DNA of 64,000 nt from Zingiber officinale (taxonomy: Eukaryota; Streptophyta; Magnoliopsida; Zingiberales; Zingiberaceae). This document shows positions 1-11,568 of this stretch, one piece after another. Positions within the stretch are counted from its first letter, which is position 1. Each line of letters starts with the position of its first letter. Under the pieces are notes generated by a model that was not told where the DNA came from, did not search any database, and saw only the letters and a program-made list of their open reading frames with translations. The position numbers and the translations under genes were made by a program. The stretch lies in the NCBI RefSeq assembly GCF_018446385.1, contig NC_055990.1:140380996-140444995 (forward strand), in the 5' to 3' direction.

Positions 1-1477
1 GCCATTTCTCGGAATCTGGTCTCATCACAGCTTCCTGATAGGTGGTAGGCTCATTCTCTATGAGCACAACGTCATCATGGTCAGACAAGAGAAATGAGTA
101 TCTCTCAGGCTGACGATGTAACCTATCAGACCTGCGAAGATGTATGTCTACTTGAACTGGTTATTGTTCCTCAACTCCTTATGGAACAACATCATCCACA
201 ACACTTTGTGGTTCCAGTTCAACTTCCATCGAGGCTTCAGTGCTATTGTTCGCATCTTGAACTTCTTCAAGATCGAACGTGCTCCCACTAGTCTTCCTAG
301 AAACAAAGTCCCTTTCTAGAAAGACCTCAGTCTTTGCCATAACTACTTTGTGCTGACTAGGAATGTAGAAGTAATATCCTTTAGTTTCCTTGGGATATCC
401 AATAAAGTAGCACTTATCGGATTTGGGTCCCAATTTGTCTGAGACTTGATGTCGAACGTAAGCCTCACAACCCCAAATCCTCATGAAAGACACCTGGGCA
501 TCTCTCCCAGTCCATATTCTATATGGTGTCTTTATCACGGCCTTGGATGGAACTCGGTTGAGTATAAAAGTTGTCGTGTCTAGAGCATAGCCCCAAAGGT
601 ATGTCGGAAGATCTGTGTGACTCATCATAGATCGTACCATATCTAATAGGGTACGATTCCTCCTTTCAGATACACCATTCCACTGTGGTGTTCTAGGAGG
701 AGTGAGTTGGGATAGAATCCCACACTCAACTAGATAGTCACAAAACTCATGGCTAAGGTATTCTCCACCTCGATCTAATCGAAGTATATTAATACTCTTG
801 CCAAGCTGGTTTTGTACTTCATTCTTGAATTCTTTGAACTTTTCAAAGGATTCAGACTTATGTGTCATCAAGTACACATAACCATATCTACTGAAGCCAT
901 CAGTAAATGTGATGAAGTACCTATAACTGCCTCTAGCAGCGACATTGAAAGGGCCACATACATCACTATGTATAAGACCTAACAAGTCAGTCGCTCTCTC
1001 ACTGTGCCCACTAAAGGGAGTCTTGGTCATCTTGCCTAGTAGGCATGACTCACACGTCTCATAATATTCAAAATCAAATGAGTCCAGCAAACCATCCTTA
1101 TGGAGCTGGGATAAGCGCTTGTCATTTATATGACCTAAGCGACAGTGCCAGAGATAGGTTTGGTTCAGGTTATTTGACTTGAACCTCTTGGTATTTATGT
1201 TATAGATAGGGTTTTCAAGGTCTAGAATGTAGAGTCCGTTCATCAGAGGTGCACTACAATAGAATATATCTTTTAAATAAACAGAACAACATTTGTCCTT
1301 AATTATAAAAGAGAAACCTTTCTTGTCTAAACAAGAAACTGAAATTCTGTTCTTTGTTAATGCAGGCACATAACAACATTCATCTAATTCTAATACAAGC
1401 CCAGAGGGCAGAGATAGATGATAAGTTCCTACAGCAACAGCAGCAACCCGTGTTCCATTGCCTACTCGTAGGTTCAC
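1..1477 (-). pseudogene. Copia pol: protease end, integrase, start of RT (broken, partial)
   Basis: Continues gag after a frame slip. The main open stretch is 1477-179. It contains the integrase HHCC zinc site (HCRLGH ... CESCLLGK), the first catalytic Asp in SDVCGPF, the second in LDRGGEY and the Glu in VSERRNR, so the DDE triad is present. Integrase joins element DNA to the host chromosome. Two in-frame stops (TAA at 179-181 and another about 15 bases further on) interrupt the acidic linker; the same frame then continues to base 1 with residues typical of the linker just before RT (ENEPTTYQEAV). The polyprotein is therefore dead as it stands. RT and RNase H are outside the window. Confidence 0.85.
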
Positions 1478-2433
1478 CTCGCCGTCGCCAATGCCCTGCT
1501 ATTTCTCAGCACCTGCACATTAGTACAAATGTGAGAAGTATATCCGGTATCTAATACCCATGATGAAGAAATAGATAGATTCACTTCTATAACATATATA
1601 CCTGAAGTAGAAGTCTCACTTCGCTTCTTCTTAAGATCTTCCAGGTACACCTTGCAGTTCCTCTTCCAGTGCCCGGTCTGACCACAGTGGAAGCAGGTAG
1701 CATCCTTGGCGACCCCTCCTTTAGGCTTCAGTGCCTTGCCTTTACCCTTGACTTGGGAATTTCCTTTGCCTTTGGGCTTGCCCTTGCCCTTGTGTTTCTG
1801 AACCATCAGAATAGAGTGGGGCTTTGCCTTCTTAAGGTTCAGCTTAGCAGTTCTTAACATGCTAAGCAGCTTGGGCAGTGGCTTGTCAATTTCGTTCATA
1901 TTGTAGTTTAGAATGAACTGATTATAGCTATCTGGCAAGGATTGCAAGATCAGATCAGTGGCCAGCTCTTGGCCAAGCGGGAATCCCAATCTTTGTAGGT
2001 TTTCTATGTACCCAATCATTTTGAGTACATATGGGCCTACGGGAGCCCCATCTGACATCTTGCACTGAAACAGTGCCCTTGAGATCTCAAATCTCTCATG
2101 CCTCGCTTGTCCTTGATACAGTTGACGAAGATGTTCAACCATATCGTAAACGCCCATTAACTCGTGTTGCTTCTGAAGCTTAGAGTTCATGGTCGCGAGC
2201 ATTAGATAGGACACATCTAATGCGTCATCTTGATGCTTCTTATAAGCATTTTTGTCAGCTCGCGGGGCATTGGCAAGAGGAGCCTCCGGAATGGGTTGCT
2301 CCAGAACATACAGTTTACGTTCCTGGGTGAGAACTATTCTCAAGTTCCTGTACCAGTCCAGGAAATTTGCTCCGTTGAGCTTGTCCTTCTCAAGGACAGA
2401 ACGCAGAGAGAAGGTGTTCGTATTCGACGTCAT
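1474..2433 (-). CDS. Copia gag with zinc knuckle, running into protease
   Basis: 319 codons starting at the ATG at 2433. The first 200 residues are the usual Copia gag/UBN2-type domain that forms the cytoplasmic particle. A Lys/Gly-rich linker follows, then a complete CCHC zinc knuckle (CFHCGQTGHWKRNC, about residues 245-258). The last 40 residues enter the aspartic protease, with WVLDTG as active site. The frame then runs out at a slip near 1480-1500; the rest of pol continues in another frame from 1477. In many related elements gag and pol are one ORF, so this looks like a one-base lesion rather than programmed frameshifting, but that is inference. Confidence 0.85.
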   Translation of the reverse strand: MTSNTNTFSLRSVLEKDKLNGANFLDWYRNLRIVLTQERKLYVLEQPIPEAPLANAPRADKNAYKKHQDDALDVSYLMLATMNSKLQKQHELMGVYDMVEHLRQLYQGQARHERFEISRALFQCKMSDGAPVGPYVLKMIGYIENLQRLGFPLGQELATDLILQSLPDSYNQFILNYNMNEIDKPLPKLLSMLRTAKLNLKKAKPHSILMVQKHKGKGKPKGKGNSQVKGKGKALKPKGGVAKDATCFHCGQTGHWKRNCKVYLEDLKKKRSETSTSGIYVIEVNLSISSSWVLDTGYTSHICTNVQVLRNSRALATAR

Positions 2434-3915
2434 GGTTATCTACAACAGAAAAATGCAGAAAATAAATATCATATTCTTCTAAATCATTTAATTAGGCCTT
2501 TAACTAAATGATGCTCCCACTAAATTCTATAATTCATGTGGGACAAGATCCACATCATACTAACCCTTGAGTTAGCTTTGGCTAATACGCCCAAGATTTA
2601 GTATGATCGGTAGGTAACGATTTACCAATTACATCTCTATGCAACTCTTGTTTATAGGATCATTATCCGCAGTTATATTAAAACTTGAGTTAGCTTTGGC
2701 TAATACGCCCAAGAATTAATATAAATGTGATTTATGTCCTATCTTTCCAACCATTGGAAGAATGTCTATAGTTGTACTCGATCCAACCGAGTTAACTAGG
2801 AATACTCAATCTAATTGAGTTTGTATTCGCCCATGCGTTGATAAGCGGGACCAAGATTGTCCCTCCATACCCTACCAAGATAATATGTGTTGCTCTGCTT
2901 TGGCAGATTCAACAACACATGTGATCGAGGTAGTGATAGGTATCACGGCACGGTAAACATTAGAGTTGACGCGATTTAGATCTAATCTAATCGTCGATGT
3001 GTATCAAATACGCGATAGATCTAATCTAATTGAAAGGGTGCATCTTGTACATGATTTAGATCTAATCTAATCGTTAGGCACTAATTAATTACTAATCATG
3101 CATCACATACACACAAGCAATTAATTAAATTAATTTGTGATTAGTCATGGCCCTACTACGATCTTCTCAAGCCAATGAGAAGATCGGATGGTCAACCTAG
3201 GGTCAACAGCTTCTTAAGCTCCTCCCTTTGACCACCTTGTGTTGCTCGCGCCCTCCTCGTAAATCCGTCTCGAGTGGACCTTCCATGGCTCCAATTTTGT
3301 ATATTACAATTTTGAAACTCGAGTTGCATTCGAGTCTAAACTAATTTACAACAAGAATAAATGGAGAAAGGCACGACGCGCAGGTCGCGAAACAAATGTA
3401 CAACACGCACAACACAAATGACGGCGCAGGCCGTAATATGAATTACAACACAAATCCAATCAGATTGGGTCTTTTTGGGCCATGACTATCACAATTTATA
3501 CATAATTCTGAATCATGTAATTTCCATAATTTTCTATAATTTTAATACTAATTTTTACAATTTTTACGAGTAAAATTTCCCGGCGGTCCCATTTAGCAGT
3601 TTTCGGGCGCAATTACGGAACGAATCCCCTTGAGGGGCCAGGGGTAGCGCCCCTACCCGCGATCTAACCATCGCGAGTGTCCCTAAGCGATCCTACAGTG
3701 CCTTAGCCCGCTGTCCCAAAAAGTTTTGGGGTGAAACCTTGCCGTTTCGGAAAAATCTTCTCGGTAGTCGAAGCCTACAAGTGTCGAAACACTTGTGCTT
3801 TGCTTCTACGAGAAAAATACCCATAAAAATCATAAAAATCATAAATTTACAGAAAAATACAGTACTGAATTTTTGTCATAAAAACAAAAACTAAACTCGT
3901 ACAAGCTTCGCACGT
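2434..3915 (-). other. Copia leader / untranslated region, no gene
   Basis: About 1.5 kb between primer binding site and gag without a supported ORF. It holds a repeated 30-bp segment at about 2563-2593 and 2687-2716 (core TTAGCTTTGGCTAATACGCC) and three or four copies of a GATCTAATCTAAT motif at about 2970-3075. A long leader of this kind is usual in several Copia groups and may carry packaging signals; nothing here proves that. Confidence 0.6.
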
Positions 3916-3928
3916 GGCTCTGATACCA
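3916..3928 (-). promoter_or_regulatory. Primer binding site (initiator Met tRNA)
   Basis: On the minus strand this reads TGGTATCAGAGCC, complementary to the 3' end of plant initiator tRNA-Met, the usual primer of Copia elements. One base separates it from the LTR edge at 3930. Confidence 0.92.
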
Positions 3929-3929
3929 C

Positions 3930-5740
3930 TGTTGGGTTTTTCGGGCCGCGTCGCGGAAACCCCGAAACCCCCGCCACCGGATCCGTGCAAAGGAAAAATA
4001 AAACAAAATATGAGTACGAGTTTCTAAAGTCTAGATCTAGACTAGATAAGAGTGTTACCCTCGATGCGATGCCCTTCGCTATCCCGCTAGTCCAACGGTT
4101 TGCCGGATCTCAAGATTATCAAAGTAGACAACCCTCTAGAAGTATCCACACGAACAAAATTAGGTGGAGGTGACCAAACAAAGGTGTGCTAGCACCTATG
4201 GTGTTCGGCCAAGAGAGGAGAGGGAGAGCTTGAGGAGAGCTTGAGGAAGAAGATGATGGAATGAATGAGAATTACTCTCAAAATGAAACTCACTAATGCA
4301 ATAGACGTGGCCGGCCACATTAAGAGGTGTTGTAACCTCCATGGAATGCCAAGAGTCACAACTCTTGGTAACTCCCATGAGGTGGCATCCTACTTAAGCA
4401 ACCATGATGATGTGGAGCATCATTATTGGCACACTCAATGCCAACTCACCAATGAGGTGGCATAAAGTCAAGTCAAACTTGACTCTTCATCTTCCTCTCA
4501 AGTCAAGTCAAACTTGACTTAATCTCTCTCATGGTTGATCTAATCCAACCATTTAATTCAAGCCAATTTAATATAATGAATCTAATTCATTTAATTAAAT
4601 TGATTCAATGAGTCATAATCTAAATTAGACTCATTGAACACATGAATCAACTTGAGTCCAACTCAATTAGCCCAATTAGGATTACTCTTAATCCAATTTG
4701 ATTCATCAAATGAATCTAATCCTCTTGGTTCACCATATGAACCTAATCTCTATCTAATTGTCCTTAGTGTGTGACCCTATAGGTTCTTGTAACGTTAGCA
4801 ATGCCCCTAAACTCATTTAGAAGCATAAGTAATGAGCGGTATCTAGCAATACATCATTACTACCCAAGTTACAAGAATGTTGAGATCCAACATCACCTTG
4901 TGACTACTAATTGTGACTCCTCACAATATATGACAAGTGTCCTTCTATCCTAGACATCTAGATTGATCAATGTGAGGCATAGACCGTGTCATCCTCTGAT
5001 CAATTTAAATCTTGAACTCCAAGTAGACTCACTAAATCAAATGAGCTCAATATCTCATATTGACTCATTTGGGCATGGTCATGTACTTCGTGGTCTTACT
5101 CTATCAAGAATATCGATGTCGCTCCCATCATATAGGAGGGATAGATCCCATCTACATCACTCACATCCCTCTGCATAATTCGTTACATACCCAGTAATCG
5201 CCTTTATAGTCCACCCAGTTACGGGTGACGTTTGACAAAACCAAAGTACATAACTCCTTATGTAGGGATCCATGGTGACTTCAGGTCTAAGGACTAGTAG
5301 TCATACTAATAGCCACATGAGAAAGTATATGACACTCAAATAACGATCCATGATACTTTCTCATGGCGGGTCATTCAGTATACATTCTCCAATGCATACA
5401 CATGTGTCAACTTGATATCTCTATATTCATGACTTGTGAGATCAAGTCATCGAGTTGACCTACATGCTAGTCTTATTGCATTAACATTGTCCCTGAATGT
5501 TAATGCTCGACTAGGAATGATTAAGAGTAGTGTTCCCTATATCATCTCACTATCGATTCAACTAACCGATTGATATAGGTAAGAACCTTCTACTCAAGGA
5601 CGCTATTATGCTTAGTTTATTTTGCACCAATACAAGTAAGTATAATAACCAAAAACAAATACCTTTATTTATATAAGAATATGATACAACAAGTCCATAA
5701 TACAATCATCAAATGATTGGCTCTAGGGCTCTAACTAACA
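3930..5740 (-). repeat. 5' LTR of the Copia element (1811 bp)
   Basis: Bounded by TGTTAG...CCAACA read on the minus strand. It starts at 5740 and ends one base before the primer binding site. An AT-rich stretch with TTATATAAATAAAG lies about 60 bp inside the start. The partner LTR is off the left edge, so insertion age cannot be estimated here. The LTR has no supported gene. Confidence 0.85.
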
Positions 5741-6203
5741 GTTCGGTTCTGGGGTTTAACGTCACCGTCAGGCCGGTTATTTATAGCCGCCGGTTCGTCT
5801 CTGGCATTTAACGTCGCCGCTCGACGATCTTCAGACCGGGTATTTATAGCCGTCGGTTCGGCTCTGGCATTTAACGTCGCCGCTCGACGGTCTTCGGGCC
5901 AGGTATTTATAGCCGCTGGTTCGACTCTGGCGTTTACCGCTAGACGGTCTTCAGGCTGGGTATTTATAGACACCGGTATAGCTCTGGCGTTTAACGTCGC
6001 CGCTCGACGGCCTTCAGGCCGGGTATTCATAGCCGTCGGTTCGACTCTGGCGTTTAACGTCGCCGCTCCATTGTCTTCAGGCTGGTTATTTATAGCCTCC
6101 GGTTCAGCTCTGGCATTTAACGTCGCTGCTCAACGATTTCCAGGCCGGGTATTTATAGCCGTCGGTTCGGCTCTGGCGTTTAACGTCGCCGCTCGACGGT
6201 CTT
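5741..6203 (-). repeat. 63-bp tandem array in the Tat 3' UTR, about 7.3 copies
   Basis: The TATTTATAG landmark recurs at 5778, 5841, 5904, 5961, 6024, 6087 and 6150. Spacing is 63 bp except one 57-bp unit, where 6 bp are missing near 5938. Both lengths are multiples of three, and the minus strand stays open for 99 codons across the array (6030-5731), giving a 21-residue repeat with a core like EDRRAATLNAR. Arrays in Tat 3' UTRs are known seeds of satellite DNA. Whether it is ever translated is unknown; the open frame may be chance. Confidence 0.9.
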
Positions 6204-6323
6204 ACGAGTTGTCCAGCCATTCAGCAATGATATTGCAATCCTTTTCTTTTTGATTTTAACCCTGCAGTCAAAAGGCGTAGGGCAAAGAATAGATACACGA
6301 CACTAAATACATCGACGCACCTT

Positions 6324-7710
6324 TCACCCAGCTTGGTACGACTGGAGATAGTTCGTACTCCATGGACGTTCCAGTCGTCGTCCATCTTCATCTTCTAAAT
6401 AGTAATCTCCCGAGCAGAGCTTCTCCATGATCTTGAACGGTCCAACCCACGGAGCCTCTAGCTTGCCAACGTCGCCGACCGATTTCACCTTTCTCCATAC
6501 TAGGTCGACGACCTGAAAGGATCGGGGGATTACCCGCCGATTGTAGCTTTGCCTCATTATTTGCCGATAGGTCGTCAGCCGAGCGGCCGCCTTGACGCGC
6601 GTCTTATCCACCAAGTCAAGCTCTAGTTGTCTCCGCTCGGCGTTGTCCGCGTTGTACTGCTGCACCCGGTCAGATTCTATTTCAACTTCGATGGGAACGA
6701 CGGCCTCGCCCCCATATACCAAGTGGAAAGGCGTGACACCCGTCCCCTCCTTTGGCGTCGTTCGGATTACCCACAATACGCCTGGAAGCGCGTCCACCTA
6801 GCTGCCCCTGACGTGGTCGAGTCGAACTCGGAGAATCCGTAGGATCTCTCGATTGGCTACTTCAACTTGCCCATTGCTTTATGGGTAAGCCACTAAGGTG
6901 AAGGCCTGATGGATGTCGTATCCTTTGCACCACTCTCTGAGTTATTGACCGACAAACTGTCTTTCCTTGTCTGAGATGAGCCGGTGCGGGATGCCAAACC
7001 GACAAATAAAGTGTTGCCAGATGAACTTCTTGACCATCTATTCGATGATCTTGACCAACGGCTCGTCCTCTACCCACTTGGAGAAGTAATCAACGGCTAC
7101 GAGTAAAAACTTCCGTTTACCGATTATCATGGGGAAGGGCCCCACTATGTCCAGGCCCCACTGGTCGAACAGGCAGGATACCGCAGATGTCATTTCCGCC
7201 ATTGGGCGGTGTGAGAGATTGTGGTACTTTTGGCAAGACAGGCAAGTGGCTACGGTCTGAACGGCATCCTCCTGAAGGGTAGGCCAAAAGTATCCAGCCA
7301 GCAAAATCTTTCTTGCTAGCGAATGACCACCCGGGTGTCCACCACAGGAGCCTTGGTGTACCTCCTACAGTATGTAGTTGATGTCTTTTGGCCCGACGCA
7401 CCTGAAAAGCGGTCGGGAGACAGCTTTCTTGTACAGCTAATCTCTGATTAATGTGAATCTTCCCACTCGCCTTCTCAGCAGTTGAGCCTCTTCCCAATCA
7501 AAAGGCGTAGCTCCTGCTCACAGAAACTCTATCAGCGTCGTTCTCCAGTCGCTGGGAAAGGTGATTCCCTCCATCCGATCGATATGGGCCATGAGGGACA
7601 CTTGGTCGATCGGTTGCTGAATGATGATCAGCGATATGGAGCTGGCTAGTTTCGCCAATTTGTCTGCCGCTTGATTCTCCGCTCGGGGAACCTTCTTTAT
7701 GACCACCTCC
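6324..7710 (-). pseudogene. Tat integrase (nonsense-interrupted)
   Basis: Reads from the RNase H tail at about 7710 to the natural-looking stop at 6324. Visible parts: the zinc-binding Cys pair (CLSC, about 7240), the first catalytic Asp in GLDIVGPF, the second in ISDKERQF, a Glu-bearing SNGQVEVANR segment, and the C-terminal beta domain (6797-6324, ending in a WVGPFKIMEKL-type motif). No chromodomain follows, which fits Tat rather than a chromovirus. Stops interrupt the frame at 7518-7520, 7038-7040 and several points between 6960 and 6797, but the frame does not change. It once catalysed strand transfer; this copy cannot. Confidence 0.85.
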
Positions 7711-8426
7711 TAGAGATTGGCTTTCAACTTTTTGAAAGCCTCGGCGTAGAGCCTGAGGCGAGCGCTATTGATTTTGAACGTTCTGGAGAGTTGCTGGGCA
7801 ACTAACTGTGAGTCTGAATGAATCAGAACTCTGATGGTGCCCACGTGCCGAGCGGCTTGCAGCCCGGCTATGAGAGCCTCATACTCGCCCTCATTGTTGG
7901 TTGCTCAGTAGTCCAGCCGAACAGACAGCTGCATCCGTTCTTCTTTGGGGGAGATTAGTAGTATTCCCACCTCACTCCCTTGCTGGGTGGAAGACCCATC
8001 CACATACACCTTCCAAGTGGCTTCAGGCTCGGGGTGTTGCACCTCGATGATGAAGTCTGCCAGAGATTGTGCCTTTATGGCTGCCCGGGGCTGATATTGA
8101 ATATCAAACTCACTGAGCTCCATAATCCACTTGATCATCTGCCCTGATGCTTCTGGATTGAGGAGGACCCTGCTCAACGGGTTGTTGGTCATTACTATGA
8201 TGGTATGCGCGAGAAAATACGGACGGAGCCTCCGAGCGGCGAGGACCAGTGCAAAGGCAAGTTTCTCAAGACCGGTGTAGCGGGATTCAACGTCTTTTAA
8301 TATATGGCTCAAGAAGTATACAGGATGTTCCTCGCCGTCCGGCCTTATCAGGGCCAAGCCGACTGCGTGTTCGGTCGAGGACAGGTAAATTTTAAGGGGT
8401 TCATCAGCTACTGGCTTGGCTAGCAC
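7518..8426 (-). pseudogene. Tat RNase H plus second (archaeal-type) RNase H
   Basis: The first domain, about 8426-8050, carries the retroelement RNase H pattern (LSSTEHAVGLAL, FLSHIL, YTGLEKLAFALV, then SLADFI). A second RNase H starts at about 8005 with VYVDGSS, continues after an in-frame TGA at 7905-7907 through TNNEGEYEALIAG and SDSQLVAQQL, and ends at about 7650 with ENQAADKLAKLA. These are the Asp, Glu, Asp and final Asp regions of a cellular-type RNase HI fold. The extra domain is characteristic of the Tat group. A TAG at about 7710-7712 also interrupts it. Confidence 0.85.
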
Positions 8427-8654
8427 TGGTAAGGAGTTGAAATAGGCTTTGAGCTCCTCGAACGCCCGATCGCACTCCTCGTCCCACTGGAACTTCGTGG
8501 CTCAGCGCAGGATCTTGAAAAATGGTAGGCTCCGGTCAGCAGACTTTGAAATGAACCTTGATAAAGCTGTTATCCGACCGGTAAGACGCTGCGCTTCCCT
8601 TAGGTTTCTTAGTGGTAGCATATCTTGAAGCGCTTTAACCTTGCTGGGATTAGC

Positions 8655-9584
8655 CTAAATGCCCCACTCGGTCACAATGTATCCCAGGAAACGTCCGCTC
8701 TTGGCACCGAATAGACATTTCTGGCGGTTGAGCTTGATTCCGTACGTCCGCAGCATATGGCAGGTCTCCTTTATATCCGCACAGAGATCGGTAGCCCGGA
8801 GTGATTTAATCAATATATCATCTACATATACCTCCATATTGCGCCCAATCTGCCGCCTGAATACTTTGTTCATAAGACGCTGGTAAGTGGCCCCAGCGTT
8901 CTACAAGTTGAACGACATCACGTTGTAGCAGTAGGTGTCGTCCGTCATGATGAAGCTAACATTCTCCTGGTCCTCGCGGGCAAGCGGCACCTGGTGATAT
9001 CCTTGGTATGCATCCAACATGCATATTAGCTCGCACTCGGCGGTTGAATCTACCATCTGATCGATTCTGGGCAGAGGATAAAAGTCCTTTGGGCATGCTT
9101 TGTTCAGGTCCCGAAAGTCAATGCAGACTCTCCATTTGTTGTTTGGCTTGGAAACGAGCACTACGTTCGCGAGGCAGCTCGGGAATTGCACCTCGCGTAT
9201 GTGGTCGGCCTCCAGGAGCTTCTCAACCTCCGCTCAGATTATTTGATTCTGTTCGGTACTGAAGTCTCTCTTCCGTTGCTTCACTAGCCAGGCGTCCGGT
9301 CGGACATAGAGCTCGTGCTGAGCTACGCTTGGGGAAATGTCAGGCAGTTAGTGCGTTGACCATGCGAAGACATCGTGGTTTTGTTGGAGGCATTTAATGA
9401 GCTCTTTCCTTTGTTCCCCCTCCAGGTCAGATGCTATGAAGGTGGTGGCCTCCGGTCGGCCAGGATGAATCTGCACTTCCTCCTTTTCCTCATAAACTAA
9501 AGTAGGAGGTTTCTCAGCTATTGTGTTTACCTCGATTCGAGGTGTCTTCCGTGCGGATCTGGCTTCAGAGCGGACCATTTCCAC
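8655..9584 (-). pseudogene. Tat reverse transcriptase (nonsense-interrupted)
   Basis: RT fingers and palm: VCIDFRDLNKACPKDFYPLP (about 9130-9070), LDAYQGYHQ (about 9010), and YVDDIL with the catalytic Asp pair (about 8835-8818), then LGYIV. The frame is the same throughout but is broken by TAA at 9348-9350, TAG at 8901-8903 (just before the conserved NAGATYQRLM block) and TAG at 8655-8657. It copied element RNA into cDNA in the particle. The segment 9584-9350 is the protease-RT linker. Confidence 0.87.
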
Positions 9585-9605
9585 ATAGCAACGCCGAGCT
9601 GCTAG

Positions 9606-10427
9606 CTAGTCTCCTCGGACCTCTCCTACCTGGTCCTCGACGGGGAATTTTATTTTCTGACAAAAAGTAGAGACGACAGCTCGAAACTCGTTAAGGGTGG
9701 GGTGCCCCAGGATCACGTTGTAGGCAGAGGGGGCGTCTACCACGATAAAGTTAGTGGCCCGCATCCTCCGGAGCGGCTCTTCTCCCAGTGATATGGCTAG
9801 TTGGGTCTGTCCGACTGGCAGAACCTCATTTCCTACGAACCCGTACAATGGGGTTGTCATGGGCAACAGCTCGGCTCTGTCAATCTGGAGTTGGTCGAAT
9901 GCCTTCTTGAAGATGATGTTGACCGAGCTGTCTATGTCAATAAATATGCGATGAATAGTATAATTGGCTATTACCGCTTTGATGATGAGTGTATCATCGT
10001 GCGGCACTTTGACTCCCTCGAGGTCCCTCAGACCAAAGCTAATCTCGGGCCCATTCACCTTCTCTTTGTTGCAGCCCACAGCGTGGATCCTTAGCTGCCG
10101 AGCATGCGACTTCTGGGCCCGGTTAGAATCCCCGCCGGTGGGCCCTCCTGCTATGATATTGATCTCCCCCCGAGCGACGTTGCTTCTATTTTCTTCCTCC
10201 CGTGCGGATGGTCTAGCTCGCTCGTGAGAGGTCTGGGGCTGATAACTGTCATGTGGCCGCTCGGATGATCGCCTAACTTCTCGTCGCCCGGCGTCTTGGT
10301 GCCGATGCCGCTGGTTGGGTGAGGGTGATCGACGGCGATAGTTTCTTGGCGTCGGCAAGACAAATGGGGTGAACCCTCGACAATCACGGGTGTTGTGGCT
10401 AGCCGACTGGTGTAGGGAACAAAACAT
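9606..10427 (-). pseudogene. Tat gag tail and aspartic protease (active site altered)
   Basis: 273 open codons. The N-terminal part is an Arg/Ser-rich gag tail with a Cys/His start (FCSLHQSASHNTRDC, residues 2-16), a short zinc-knuckle-like motif. The C-terminal 130 residues form a retropepsin-like protease: HRIFIDIDSSVNIIF holds the active-site region and NVILGHPTLNEF the second conserved block. The family motif is D-[ST]-G-[SA]; here it reads D-I-D-S, so the glycine is Asp and the site is probably inactive. The protease cuts the gag-pol polyprotein. A TAG at 9606-9608 separates it from the RT linker. Confidence 0.83.
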
Positions 10428-10439
10428 GGGAGTCTATAC

Positions 10440-11505
10440 CTTTTCCTTCGGGCTCGGCCGTTCGGCAGCCACGTGTTGGACGGCATGCAGCTTGGCCTCG
10501 TAATGCTGTCAGGCCCCCTCAGCTCAGGGCCCTCTAGGGGGATGGTGGCTGATAGGTGGCCTCTTTTCAGTCAGCGCTGGTGGTTCGGTAGGCATCTCTT
10601 TCCTTCTGGCTATCTAGGCCTCTTCCACGTTGATGTACTCACTTGCCTTTTTTATCATATGGTCGTAATCGCGAGGCGGCTTCCGGATGAGCGAACGGAA
10701 GAAATCCCCCTAATCAACCCTTGGGTAAAGGCGTGCATCATGGTCTCGGATGAAACTATCGGGATATCCATGACCGCTTGGTTGAATCATTGGATGTAGG
10801 CTCAGAGAGTCTCTTTGGGCCCCTGCTTTATGGAGAATAGGCTGACGCTCATCTTCTGATAGTGCCTGCTACTTGCGAAGTGGTGGAGGAACGCCGTTCG
10901 GAAGTTCTTAAAATTTGAATCGATCCGTCCAGCAACCTCCGAAACCATCATTGCGCTGAGCCGGACAGGGTAGTGAGGAAGACTTAGCACTTAACTCTGT
11001 CAGTGTATTGATGTAGAGTAGCGGCGTTATCGAACTTACCGAGATGGTCATCCGAGTCGGTTGCACCACTGTATTCTCCAATCGCCAAGGGGGCATAGTG
11101 CCTTGGGAGCAGATCCTGCAGAATCGCTTCAGAGAACTGGTGATTGATCCTCTTGGGAGAAGAATCGGTCCGAGGCGCCTTGCCTTTCTTGACGTCCTGA
11201 GCGGAAGCTTCATCGGATGATCCTTGGTTGGCCTGGGTGAGCTCGGAGGGAGTTTGGAACAGAGTCCTATGGAATGGAATCGGGGAGGGCGGCACTTCTC
11301 CTGGCGTGCTGATCTGCCCATTATTCTGCGCCTAAGTAGAAAACTGCTCCGGTCGATCTTCCAACGCCGCTCGGCCACCGGATGCCAAGGTGGCCTGTTG
11401 CGCAAGCCGCTCAGCTTGTGCCTTCTGCTGCTGCTCCACTATTTTTGTCGCTCGTGCCTAGATGAGCGCGTCGAGTTCTTCTGGAGAGAGCGTCACGGTG
11501 TGTGA
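10440..11505 (-). pseudogene. Tat gag remnant
   Basis: Recognisable gag is in the frame of 11295-10984 (LLPRHYAPLAIGEYSG, then DDHLGKFDNAATLHQY), a block typical of Tat/Athila-type gag. Shortly after the stop at 10984 the homology moves to another frame (10990-10802: FRTAFLHHFASSRHYQK), and pol is in the third frame, so gag holds at least two frame changes besides stops. The upstream part (11505-11300) is Gln/Ala-rich and weakly readable. Structural protein of the particle; non-functional here. Confidence 0.75.
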
Positions 11506-11549
11506 ACGTCCAGCTTCCTCCATCTTCTCGGCTTGTATTCAGGTGCGTT

Positions 11550-11565
11550 CCCACAAACGACGCCA
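11550..11565 (-). promoter_or_regulatory. Tat primer binding site
   Basis: Minus strand TGGCGTCGTTTGTGGG, three bases inside the LTR. It has the TGGCG start seen in plant Tat/Ogre elements, which are primed by a tRNA other than initiator Met. The exact tRNA needs comparison with a tRNA set. Confidence 0.8.
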
Positions 11566-11568
11566 ATT

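Larger units (their letters stand above)
1..5740 (-). mobile_element. Ty1/Copia LTR retrotransposon, 5' two thirds (3' end outside window)
   Basis: Minus-strand Copia element. In transcription order it shows a 5' LTR (5740-3930), an initiator-Met-tRNA primer binding site (3928-3916), a 1.5-kb leader, gag with a zinc knuckle, protease, integrase and the start of the reverse transcriptase linker at the window edge. Integrase before RT is the Copia order. RT, RNase H and the 3' LTR lie left of base 1. The LTR ends at 5740 inside the 63-bp repeat array of a Ty3/gypsy element, so it inserted there after that element. The 5 bp to the right (GTTCG) should be one target-site copy; the other is out of view. 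The lineage within Copia is not settled. Confidence 0.9.
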
